Shown piece after piece: positions 13,391 through 30,100 of a DNA stretch of 64,000 nt. The notes beneath the pieces were generated by a model. That model did not search any database, was not told the DNA's origin, and saw nothing but the letters and a program-made list of their open reading frames with translations. Origin of the DNA: Elmis aenea (lineage: Eukaryota; Arthropoda; Insecta; Coleoptera; Elmidae). Each line of letters starts with the position of its first letter. Position 1 is the first letter of the stretch. The translations under genes were made by a program, and so were the position numbers. The stretch is from assembly GCA_947652605.1 (NCBI GenBank), contig OX393579.1, positions 19,799,674-19,863,673 on the forward strand, in the 5' to 3' direction.

Positions 13391-13536
13391 TATATCATTA
13401 TTCACATAATGTTATATAACGTAATAAAACATAACGATTCATTTTTTTAATGTTATTTATAACGTTATGTAACGAAAACAGATAATAAACAACGTTATAC
13501 AATAACGTAACGATTTAAAACGTTATTTCATCCCTG

Positions 13537-14863
13537 ATGTGTACTAATCAATTAATCAAAGTCATAATCAAATAATTTAATAAACGTTTAAAGTGCTTTA
13601 ATTGGGTTTATTACGAAAATAACACCATTTTTTATAAGTTTGCAACGTATAATTATAGTAAGGATAAAAATAGTTGTCAAAAATGGTCAGTCTACATTAA
13701 TCGACCGCGTCATTGATATGAAAATGGTGTTTGAAGTCATGTGTAAGTCTTACGCTAAATTTTTATCAACAAGCACTTAACGTTAATTAAAAAATAACTC
13801 CGTCTCCCAAAGGGCGCTCTCGGAAAGCTTGTTACTTTGTTACAGTATACGTTCGAATTAAGGTTTTTTTTATTTAAATGAACCCCAGAATCGGCTCCCA
13901 AATCTCTATATTGTAATGAAACACACTGAATAAAAGACGATTTGCGATTGTTGACTTGGCATTTTAAAACTACATGGAACGCACGATTCGCCTTTAGTAT
14001 GTAGAGCAGCTATTCTCAACTGTGCTCTACTCACAACATTAATTTAAAACCAAATTTAAAATTCGGATGTTATTTATTTGATGTCAAATTGGCAATTGTT
14101 TGTGTAAAAAGTCGATCAAGCGAGGTAATGTTTGAAAGTTACCTAGTGAACGTAGTATTTCCTTCGCGAACCTCAACCGTCATCGCTTCTAGAAGTACAA
14201 AGCACTCGGCAGCAAATATATATTAATACGACCCTGGTTTATAAATAAAGAAATAAAACTTGACGTCGTATGGCGTGATTTACAAATAAAGATAGTAATA
14301 CAGAATGTGCTCGCGAAAGAATGAGTACGCATTATAAATTTATTGAACCGTTTAACCATACTGCTGAATAACAACAACGGGACAACATAACATCACTTGG
14401 GACACCGGCGTTGGACACTCGTGTCCGACTGATGTAACCAAGGTCGTCATCAAACTTGCTTAATGAAATAAAGCAAAATTTGCCGAGATAATGACTCCTA
14501 ATATTAAAAAAAAAAAACAAGTGCACTTTGCAGTAAGCAAAAGCATGAAATGATTAAAATGCATTGCGAAACGAAACCATAGCGAAAGTTTATTTCTAAT
14601 CGAACCGATTTAACAGCAAAATTGATAATGTTACTAAACCAGTCTGTAACAAAACCTACATAATTTGTACGTATGTAATAGGTTTCTATAAATATCATAG
14701 GGCACATAGGATAATTAACATAAGTTTTCTATTTAAAGAATTATACGTTTTAATAAGGTAGAAATCGAGACCACGTAATGGGTGAACGTTGGTTGATATG
14801 ATAAAGCTGCATTGGTCGATATCTAGTCCGCAATCAGTAAGCACGGGGTTATTTTCTTATGTA
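13537..14863. other. No gene seen
   Basis: AT-rich, without a recognisable protein or paired repeats. Confidence 0.4.
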
Positions 14864-15680
14864 CAAGTAAACCCCGTATAACACTGCATTCCTACAACAC
14901 TGTTTCGCTCTAACACGGTTCGAGAATTGAGGAAATACCCGCACAACGCGGCATTTCTGCAACACGGTTTTACTGCAACACGGTTTGAGAATTGGGTAAA
15001 TGCCGTGCAACGCGGTATTCCTACAACACGGTTTCGCTCTAAGACGGTTCGAAAATTGGGAAAATCCCTGTACAACACGGTTTCGCTCTAAGACGGTTTG
15101 AGTATTTGATAAATGACCGTGCGACGCGGCATTTCTACAAAACGGTTTCGCTCTAAGACGGTTCGAAAATTAGGGAAATCTCCGTACAACGCGGCATTCA
15201 ACCAACACGGTTTCGCTCTAAGACGGTTCGAAAATTTGAAAAATCCCCGTACGACACGGCATTCCTATAACACGGTTTTGCTCTAAGGCGGTTTGAGAAT
15301 TGGAAAAATCCCCGTACGCCACGGCATTGCTATAACACGGTTTTGCTCTAAGACGGTTTGAGAATTTGGTAAATGCCCGTATAACGCGGCATTCCTACAA
15401 CACAGTTTCGCTCTAAAGGGTTTGAGAATTTGGTTAATGACCGTACAACGCGGCATTCCTACAACACGGTTTTACTGTAACACGGTTCGAGTATTGGAAA
15501 TATGCCCGTACAAAACGGTACGTGATGAGAATTTCGTGGAGTATTAAACGTATCTTAAGACTTTCACTATTTTTTGTTTTTTTCTATACCGAGTGTAATT
15601 GAGTTTGTTTCGTATGACTCGAATTCGCATAACAAGGTACGTTTAAGGAACCTAACGACCATGTTATACAGAGGTTGCTG
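14864..15680. mobile_element. Tigger/pogo-like nonautonomous element filled with a 66-bp tandem array
   Basis: Ends CAAGTAAACCCCGTATAACA and, inverted, CAGCAACCTCTGTATAACAT resemble Tigger/pogo termini. TA precedes the left end; the right flank is TG. Inside are about ten imperfect units of roughly 66 bp with GCGGCATTCCTACAACACGG, TTTCGCTCTAAGACGGTTCG and AGAATTGGG. There is no transposase. Confidence 0.7.
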
Positions 15681-17635
15681 TGCACACACACAAAAAATCT
15701 TTAACGATTGTATGGATCATTGACTCCAAAAAGGCACAGGAGTTGACTTTACTTATGCATAAACAGACTTGCAACAAATGAAGCAGAAAAATTTGACAAT
15801 AGAAAGACTTTTTTATCGCACAGTTCCTACACCATAAACTAACTTAGGGTGACCAGACGCCCGGATTTCCCTGGACATGTCCGGTTTTTGTACTTCGGCG
15901 GGGAAGTCCGGGCAGATTTTTAAAATGTGTCCGGGTTTCGATAAATTTTTAAAAACTAATGGATTTTTGGATGGAACGATGCGAGCCGAGACAAAATCAG
16001 TTATTTAGTGAAAAGCCCCAAAAAACTTGTGAAAACAGCGACCGTAACTATTATTTCAGATATCATACACAGTTCAATAACACAACACCTGTACAGTGAG
16101 AATGTTTTTTTTTACCTTTATCTTAAATTGAAGTCTTTGCAAACGTTGGTTCAGTAAAAACTAGTACTAGTAATATATGAAAAAAACGAAACACGAACAA
16201 AAGCTACGTACTTACTCCGAAATAAATGAATGAAAATGAATTGACATACTGAGGAAACCGACGTTACCTTGAACAGTTCATTCATAGCGACCAAGGTCAA
16301 TATATTTAGTTTGCAAAAATACAGTTTTGCATAAAAGTCCGCACAGAAACAAAATCTTGACATATTTTATTTTAATATAAGTGTACAATCAATCACAAAA
16401 AGATAATTTGCTTCATACAGGAAATAATAGGCATGCGATAACCTCCTGAACTATTTGATTTAGGAATTATGTTTGCTAAACGGCTGTTTTTAATCACAAC
16501 AATTACCAGCAGAAAATGAAATAAACAATAACATTTAAACATTTTCAAAATATGTACACAAATTTTTACATAAAACTTCGCATTGAATATTTTACCAATA
16601 ACAACAGATAATTACAATTTATAAACGTGAGAAAATTTATAATAATTGTAATCATCTTATACCAAATACCGTAACAATGTATTAACAATAAAACAATGCA
16701 CTGGGGGCTACGTTGGCGGTCAATACTTAACTATGATTGAAATTGACAAAACAAAAAACGTTAATTCGTCTGTATCAATGGCATAGTAAATTAATTATTT
16801 AATTACAATATACTCGAGCCTCGATCAATGCACTAAAATTATACTTAAATTCGCTATACATAATTATTTATTAAAGTTACATTTTGTAATCACTAATTAG
16901 TGTTAAATAATTGTGTGGTAACACGGCTTTAAACGAATTAACAGTAACACACAGTAAATATAAAAATGTATCACATAGATTAATGGAAAAAAGCGGAAGC
17001 CACGTAGAAGCAAAATGAATCAAATTTACCATAGTAAAATAAAAACTACATTAGGAACAAACTATCTGTGCACAACCATAACCTGACACAAGTAACTTTA
17101 CAGTTAAATTAATCACTTGTAAAACATTAAAAATCAATTAAATAGTAGTATAAAAGTAAGGAGAAGTAGAAACATTAAAAAGCGATTTTAAGTGTCAAAA
17201 ATTACATTAACCGAAACCAAGCTAGAAATGTTAAAACCTGTTATAAATTTCGAAGAGGTTATGATTTGCGCAATTAAATAATGTTCCAAATAATCATAAA
17301 ATAAGTAAGCTAGCTATAAAAGTATTTATTTTACATGTACATACCAAATTAGCTGCCCATTTAATCCATAAACAACAAAATTTTGTTTTATTTTAAACCA
17401 CGCCGCGTAACTAACGCACTACTGTCAACGCGTCTTGTACAAATTACCTACCCAATTATGGAATTATAGAACTACTTATAGTCATTAAAACTACCACATT
17501 ATATGAAGGTAGAATTACCTTTACTTAAATTTTTTTGCTGAATTATGCAACCCAGACGACAAATTTTAAAAGGATAAAAGAAGTTGTTACTAGATTGTCG
17601 CAAGTTTTAAAGTCATTACAAGCCTAACTAACCCA
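15681..17635. other. No gene seen; one hAT-like end
   Basis: GGGTGACCAGACGCCCGGAT near 15847 resembles a hAT terminus, followed by CCGG-rich motifs to about 15940. A partner end was not found. The rest is AT-rich without identifiable content. Confidence 0.4.
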
Positions 17636-17684
17636 TGGCCAACTTCGTTCATTTTCATGAATGAAGTTGGCGATGGTTTAACCC
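17634..17684. repeat. Palindrome of CATGGCCAACTTCATTCAT ends
   Basis: CATGGCCAACTTCGTTCAT faces its inverse ATGAATGAAGTTGGCGATGG with a few bases between. The same ends flank the element at 49356-49965, so this looks like an internally deleted copy. Confidence 0.6.
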
Positions 17685-17748
17685 GGGGTGCTTGTGTATG
17701 TTCTGTGGTGACAACCCACGATAATTTTTTTTTAAATCTGTTATTTTT

Positions 17749-18408
17749 AGGTGCGTTCGGGACGTACGCTCTTTTTGCTTTATTTGCTCTTTTTTGCTCC
17801 ACAGCGTTCGGGACGCGACTTTGGAGTAAAAAAGATCGCTCCGAAGGGCGTTCTGGACTGCATAAGTGGAGTAAATAAATCTACTCTAATTTGCACCACC
17901 TCTGAAGCTGGGGCAAGCTGAGCTCGCGAAAGAAGACATGCGCATTACGGATTGTCTACGTTTGAATTCTTTGAATTGCCAGGTACAGCATAAGAATAAA
18001 ATACAGTTAACATCCAGGCTTCGTCTTATTGTGTTGCATTAGTTAACAACAATTTCTTGTGGACAGTAATTAACTTTCGATGTAATTCCCTATTATTAAA
18101 ACAACATTTTGGGAAGTCAAATGGTTTCATATCATGACATTTTACATCAATTTTATAACCAAATAATCTAACAAATTCGAAGCAATACAATTTGTTGCTT
18201 GCTTTACTTACAATGATGTCTGATTAGACCGGTCTACAACAAAATAGTGAGGTTACCTTTATATTTGAAATATCCGCTGATTTTCTGCACTTACACGTCC
18301 CGAACGCACAAGATTTACTCTTGGAGGCTCTGAGACCACGTGATTACAATCTTACTCCAATCCTGTCCAATCCACTCCAATCTGGGAGCGTGCGTCCCGA
18401 ACGCACCT
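17749..18408. mobile_element. TIR element with AGGTGCGTTCGGGACG ends
   Basis: AGGTGCGTTCGGGACGTACG on the left pairs with the inverse of CGTGCGTCCCGAACGCACCT on the right; further GCGTTCGGGACG copies lie inside. No target duplication or transposase was found, so the superfamily is left open. Confidence 0.65.
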
Positions 18409-18559
18409 CTCTAGTTGAATCCAACAGCGCGCATAGCTAACGTGGTGTTTTATACCGACTACATCGCGCGAATTTTAACAGTTCATTAATAATAATTTGT
18501 TGACATTTCTTTACATTAGATAGCAAACCAAAAAGGTGGACTAATCCCTTATCGCAAAG

Positions 18560-19006
18560 CAGGGCATGAAACCGGTTTTTTAAACCGGTTAACCGTTATT
18601 TTTTGTCAGAAAAAGTGATTTTTAATCGAAACCGAAACAGTTATTTTAAAGGCAAAAAAACGGTAACCTTTAACCTAAATAAAAAACCGTTTTTTTTTAC
18701 ATCTTTTTTTAATAAAAATTACGATGAAAAATACAAAATCTGTATTATATGCTATTAGTTTACCAGAAGTCATTACTGAACGCTTGATTGTACATTTATT
18801 ATAAAATTATAAATAAATAATATCTTTCCATACTTTGCATTCCTAATCTAAATAATTTTAATAACCGGTTTATAATTTAAATCGGTTTTTTACACTAAAT
18901 CGTTTTTTTACGAATAAAACCGGTTTTTCAACAAAAACCGTTATAAAAATAAAGTTCTCGATTTCGGTTAACCGTTAACCACAATTTTTTTCGGTTTCGA
19001 GCCCTG
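18560..19006. mobile_element. hAT-type nonautonomous element
   Basis: Starts CAGGGCATGAAACCGG and ends CGGTTTCGAGCCCTG, with a perfect 8-bp duplication TCGCAAAG (18552-18559, 19007-19014). It is rich in AACCGGTTAACCGTTA motifs and has no ORF. Confidence 0.9.
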
Positions 19007-19014
19007 TCGCAAAG

Positions 19015-20793
19015 GAACAACAATAACTTTTTGAATAATTATTAAAACAGTCAGAACATTTTTATGAATATTATCGTATGACTTGTGAATCATACAACTA
19101 TATATTGAATGCAATTGATGAAATAATAACTCAATAATACAACTTTCCATGTCAAATAATACTTCAAAAATCAAATGAGTTTGAACTACTAACGATTTCT
19201 AGCATTTTCGTGCGAATTCTCGGTTGTAAGTGTAACCGCTCATACATACATACATATTAATTGCATTGGTTTTGATTGGTTTATTTCAGCTTTTCCAATG
19301 GTGGGTCGCAACAAGAAACAGCAGTATACTTCTCAATAAGAAAATATTTTGTTTTAGTTCGATTTCTTTACATTTTTGGGAGAGTAAATGCTCCTTTATT
19401 AATACAATATGAAAACTGTATGTGCATTCAAATCTGTTTTATTTTACCTATAGGCCAGAAAAGCAATAAAAATTTTGGTGGGTCACAAGGGATAATTATA
19501 AACATAACCGGGTCACGGAAAAATAAGTTTGGAAAACGCTGGTTTATTTGATTCGCGCGAAGCTAATTTCGCGCGAATACGGTAGTAAATTAACCGCAGC
19601 AACGCATAAAAATATAGCCTATCTGTAGAGGTACAAAACAAAAAACAAAATGGTTGAAAATAATTTTGGGTTATAAAGTAAATGAACACAAACAACTTTT
19701 TTTAAATTTTTATAAATACCAATACGGAAATCAAATAATTCGCCTTGGCTGGGACATCCTGTATAGTATACACAAAATATAATACACAGTAGGACTTGTA
19801 ATATTGTTTGTAATACACAAAAATATTTTGTTTAATTTGGATGTACCAGTGTGAAGAAATAACATTACAAAACTTGCATTACTTTTGTGAATGTTTTATA
19901 CACATCAGGAATTTGATTAGATTGACACTAGCAAGTTCAGATTTTTATTAAACAGCTGTTAACCATAGACTTAAATTTCAATTTTATAAGACGATAGTGC
20001 TTGGTAAAGAAATAAAACAGTAAATTATTATTAACATTTTTATTCTACGCTTAAAACACAAATAAAATATAACTACAATATTTCACAAATACATTGACAA
20101 TGTCAAATGCTACATGTTTATTGAAAAATTCCGTCCACCATATACGATCATCTAAACACAATACTGGAACAAGCTGTTATATTGCTTTACAATAACATGT
20201 CTTTAAATTTATTATTAATGGAATGTCGTAATATTCCGATTACTGCATATATTTTACAAATTCAACAATTAAGCAATGCTAAACTGCCATCATTTTATTT
20301 ATACAACAAATATACAACATAATTTAGTTTTGAGTACGGAAATATTAATATCATTAAACACTTAATTTACAATATTGTCCGTAATTTTTTTTTCTTATAA
20401 TGTACAACCAACTAAAAGACAATCAACATTTTAAAAATATAGTAAACTATGCAAGTACTTTATCTATGACTTTGGAAAACATAATACAATGGATTGAATG
20501 AAAATAATGTACAATTTACAGTGAAGGAAAATTAAAATGGGAGGAAGTATTAGGTAGGTAACAATAAAATTAACAAATGTTTCAACTCCTCAACAAATTC
20601 CAATTTTGTTGATTTTGGAGGAAAACATTGCATTGCACCCTTTAAATGTTAATTTTGAGTAATTACATAAACTTTACCTACATTTTTCAAAACTACGAAT
20701 TGATATTTCCAATATACACATACGAACATAATTACTCAAAAAAAACAACATACAACAAGTAATTAGTTGTAACTGAATAAACATAACAAAAAA
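19015..20793. other. No gene seen; includes the 3' flank of Vha55
   Basis: AT-rich. A small GCGCGAA inverted repeat occurs near 19552-19578. Several AATAAA signals on the minus strand lie below 20300, any of which could end the Vha55 transcript. Confidence 0.4.
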
Positions 20794-25067
<4,274 letters not shown>

Positions 25068-27171
25068 TTTGAACAACACGTCTTTCACACACTACATACA
25101 AAAAGGAACTGTCCAAAGAGAAAATTCACGTGCAGTCATGTGATACGCAACGTAAAACTACCATTCATGAGATGGCTCTGTTATTTATTTGTTTGAATTT
25201 AAACCATTGCATTGTTACGTAATTACAAAATTTAGGATTGTAGATTAGCGGCAAAATTTAAAATTATTATTAAACTGTGAAATTACGCTGGATTGAACGT
25301 CTTAATGCATTATTTGTTTGAAAATTTGCAATTGATTCTAAAATGTGAGTGAGTACTATTGTTATTGTCTGACACAGAAGTTTCCAAACCTATTTTGTCG
25401 CAGAATCCTTACACGATTTTTCAAAAATTACGGAACCCCAACTTTACTTATATTTTACGGACCCCCTCAAGTTTTATAAGACATTACATGAAACAAAAAT
25501 TGTTTTATTGGTACATTTAATGACCATAAAAACAAAGTATAAAATTAATCAAGGTTATAAATATATAACCATCACAAATTTGTGTGTGATATAAATGCTG
25601 TAAAAATAAATAAAGCAACACCAACAACTCCAACCCCTGAACGCTGGACTCTACACACTCTTGTTAAAGAATGAACATCATTGAAAAATAAAAGCAATTG
25701 ATAATAAAACAAAAAACGTTTGTAGTTGCAAGGAATGTGCCACCATTAAGTGTAATTACATTTTAAATTAGGCTGGAGGGAAAAATAATAAAATCAACAG
25801 TGTAAAGAATGTTTAATGGGAATTAAGCCGGATGCAAACTACAAAAGTGTGAAACAAAATTTATTACTATTTATTAGAACAAAACTTGAAGAAATTGCAG
25901 ATCAAAGGAAGCACAACAGATAGAGAAATGTAAGTGTAAAATAGCTAAGGAACTTAAAGACAAGCAATTAAAATGGTTGAAGCAAGTGGATTGAATGAAC
26001 GACAAAGTCCAACAAAACAAAACCCTAAAGTGGAAAAAATTGGTTAAGTCAATTAATTAAAGGTACCGCAGAAGAAGACGAAGACATAACAGAAAATGGC
26101 GAATGTAGTCAAATTTGAGACTCGATTATCTCAAAAGTCGATTAATTTGAGGCAAAATTGCGTAATTCAAATCTGAAATAAAAATGTCATAGCACTGCTA
26201 GTTCAGAAATTGTTTAGGACAGTATAAAAAAATAGATTTTCGTTTCTGTACCCTTATAATGAATCTGTCATGTACGCATTCTTAAAGATAGATGACGGCA
26301 CAGTATACTTCTATGCTTACGTTTGCGCCACTTGTGAATTACCGGGTGACACCGATTCTTTGAGATTGCCAAAAAATTGTACACATTGCATTATTGCATT
26401 TACTAGCAGTTTGAAAAAAAAATTGACGATTCCTATAAATACTGATACTTGCAATTGAAAGCGCCACCTACTGATGCAGGTTATAAAGTAATTCTAGGCA
26501 CATTCAAATATTGTTTTAGTCATGAAAACTGAAAAAAACACTCAAATGCAATATTCTTATATTTAAGATTGTTTTCTAAAAAAAAACGGCCATTTCCGAA
26601 AATTAATTACAATGTATGTATAATGCAACTTTATATTATTTAACTTTTTATTGTTTTTAAAACAAAATTCTGAATGTATATGTGCAATGTGCATTGTATT
26701 GTAGTTAACGAAGTACACGGAAATTGCAAAGAATCTGGTGGTATAAATATAAATAAGTTATCAGTACTTGATAAAATTTAAATTTGTTATAACAATCTTG
26801 ATTTTGAGTCGAGTTATAATCATTTAAGTACGCTACAGACTATTTTATTGATTTAAATACGCCATACAGCCCCGGATACTTTTTACTACTTCAATGTAGA
26901 TGTCTCAACAATGTGATTTTGAAGAAATTAGCCAAGAAGTGTTTACCCATAGATGTCACTTTCAAAAAAAATACTTGGAAGGACAACAATATAGAATTTG
27001 GTAGCTAAAAAAAGATAAAACATTACCTCCACACGCATTGATAACACGTTTTACAGCTACCGTGACGCACTTTCGTACATTCGTACTTCCACTTGCCGCG
27101 CAGTGTGATTGGCAGTTCGGTTAGTGCGGGTTGTATTAAGTGTTAACAGCTGATTTTTAAAAGACTTCCAA
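25068..27171. other. Divergent intergenic region between Vha55 and the CoA-transferase gene
   Basis: Both genes read outwards from this 2.1 kb AT-rich spacer, so it must carry both promoters. Apart from the E-boxes near 25130 I see no clear core promoter motif. The stretch at 25376-25480 looks like one end of a decayed transposon. ORFs here are short and show no recognisable protein. Confidence 0.6.
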
Positions 27172-30100
27172 ATGGCTTGTGCAGCTAAACATGCAGGTTC
27201 TAAAATCGGGGGCCTCATAAAAACTATTACTGCCTCATCCCCCAGAACATACTTTACTTACACACCAGAACCGGCACAGCCAATAAAGGGAAAACAACCG
27301 AAATGGTGTAAAGTGGAAGATGCATTCGAGACACTCAAATCTGGTACATTCATTTCTTATTTCTTGTCACGTGCTTACGTTATAAATATCATTAATGTAC
27401 ATTAATTATTTTGTCCCATATTGAACATACATGCTCTCTAATCTACACCATAGTTTATTAAATAACCTCCGTTCACAATGCCCCCTTGCAATGTTTCGAT
27501 TTTGATTCATTTGATTTTTTTTTTAAACAATTGAAATTCATTTACGTGTTTTCCGACTGCATTTTTGCATAATCAATCTCAAGGATTTTTTCAATTAAGC
27601 GCATATTTATAGTTAGGCGTCGATTTCAGACAATTATGTAAGTAGGTTGTGTTCCGCTTATTAATATTGGCAATGGTCCCGGTATTTTCCGAAATTTTAT
27701 AATATATGCGAACTTAAAAGATTTAAAGAAGTTAATTGTCGCAAAAGAATTAGTTCCAAAGGAACGAATCGAGTTTTTTTGCATTTAATTTCGAAACGCA
27801 GTACGCATTTTTATCGTTGAATTTGTTATAACACAAATTTTACCTTTATTATAATACATCATTTACAGTAATTTGTAAACTAGTTATAATTAAAACGATT
27901 CCAAAGGTTGCTAACGCGATTAATATTGTCGTTGATATATCAGAGCCTTGAGGCTTGAAAATAATTTTCATGTAAACAAATCGAAAGTGCTTTTAACTAA
28001 CAAAAGTGAGGAGACAGTTTTAATTAAAACGTATATAACTCAAAAACTAATCGAAATAAGCATAATAAAAATTTATGATCATTGCATTAAGTATTTCAGT
28101 GCAACATTTAGATGAGTTTGAATATGGGACATTTAGTTTAGAAAATATTTGTTTTTGGAATAAGTTTTGTTTGAAATTAGTTAGTCTTATTTTTAGGCCT
28201 ATGAATCAAGTGGCTTGATAATGTGGTACATATCTATAAATTAATATGTATATGTGTATAACAATGTGTTGTCATAAAGCGCTATTAATTTAGTTTACCA
28301 AGTGTCTAATGGAGACGGATATTTATTTATGTTTTTAATTTGGTTTCGTTCAATCAAATCATTGGTTGTGAATGAGGCTTTTTATTTTGAAAATCAGCAT
28401 GCTTTCAATCGGAAGTTTTATTTATTCTTTAAAATCCAGTTTGAATTATTACGAAAATTTGAGAGTAAGAAGTAAGATCTATAGTTTTAGCCAAGTGCAC
28501 TTTAAGAAAGAGACGAATTCAATGTAGGAGTTTTTTAATAGCTACTTTCATAGTATTTTTAAGTGGCCTATATTTATTGCATCTTTTTTAAATTGGAAAT
28601 TGCTTTCGTGAATGAAATTCCTTGCCCTTGAACTATTTAACATTCTGGCCGTGACTTGCGAATTTTAAAAATAAAATGCGAAAAAACTTTTAATCTGCAT
28701 TATTGCATGATTCCGTACGAAATTTGTGGCGGCAGTTGTAGTTCGATTGCAATTAAAATCAGTTTAAAAAGTGGTAGTTACGTAATCTCACGACGCACGT
28801 GTAAATAATTCTACTCACCATGGCTGTTTATTTTTACCTTTTGGCAGGATTTATGGAATCGCTCTGGCTCTTTAACATATGTACATTTGTTTATTCGTTA
28901 AGAATGACGTCAGTGAAATCCAAACAGATAAATTTGGATAGTATTTTGAACTTCAAAATCTAGATCTCTATAATTTCGATATATTATATGGCCTAAGTTG
29001 TCAGTAATTTCTACTACCTAAATAATACTTAAATACACTTATACCTCGCTATACGACCGCCCGTCATACGGCTTTTCGTTATAACCAGGGGTTTGGAGCG
29101 GAGCACGGAGCTGGAGCAGTGGAGCAATGGGTTTTTGCCCGGAGCTGGAGCGGAGTCCGGAACAAATAGTTTTGATTGCTCCACTGCTCCAGTTTATGTA
29201 GAATTTAAAAAAAAAAAAAAAAACTTTTTTCCATCTTTGAAGGTTAATAATTTGTTCTTACAAACGTTTATTAACTTCACTTGCTTGTTGGGGTCAAATA
29301 TTGTAATTTTTGACCAACTTCCACATATCCGATAAAATTAAAACGTTATTTTTAAAAACAAATTTTTTAATTAAAAAACTTGATTCAAAAATGTTAACAA
29401 TATTTGGAGCATGGAGCTGAGCAGGAGCAGGCATTTGGATGCCGGAGCGGAGCTGGAGTGGAGCAATTAAAAATTGGACTGCTCCAAACCCCTGGTTAAA
29501 ACGGTCCTTTCTTATTGTGCATACATTTTGATTAGCGGCCAAAAATGTTTCCATATACGCGCAAAAAAGTCAGGCTTGAAAAAAATACATCAAACATGCC
29601 TTGGACGACACTAACAGTTTAAAAAACTAAGTTAAATATTAATAAATGGAACCTTCTCTAAAACCTATCCGATCAGAAACTTTCTCGGCCTTAAATTGTT
29701 TCCTATTTTTATTAAGTTAAATAAACTAGTATCAAAAATTGCAATCAACGACCTTTTATCAACATTTGAAGTTAAACAGTTATTAAGAAATGTTGTTCGA
29801 AGTTAAGGGAAAAAAATATCCGAGGTTGAGTCCGTCATAATGTTAGATAACAAATATTTTTTTGTCAATATTCATATAATGTGCGTAGAAATGTAGATAA
29901 TTAAAATAACTTAGTGTGATCGCCTCTTGAATTACAGCCGATTTACACAACAAATAATAATGCTTTGAACCATTAGATTCACTTGATTTTTTAACACCAG
30001 TTAAAAAACAAATCAAGCTTTTAAAAATCACGAGAGCGAACTTAAATATTATTAGTATCAAAAAATTGTAATTTACGTCAGTAGAATGACGTTGGCGCCG

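Larger units (their letters stand above)
11854..13536. mobile_element. hAT-like element split by a foldback insertion
   Basis: Ends CAGGGATGGAAAACGTAACG and, inverted, CAGGGATGAAATAACGTTTT, with many AACGTTAT motifs inside. Flanking 8-mers agree only weakly (ATATTTAT and ATGTGTAC), so the target duplication is eroded or the ends are misplaced. Without the insertion it is about 460 bp. Confidence 0.65.

Noticed and set aside
13092..13409. 105-codon plus-strand ORF
   Set aside because: It lies wholly within the right arm of foldback H and has no protein-like features.
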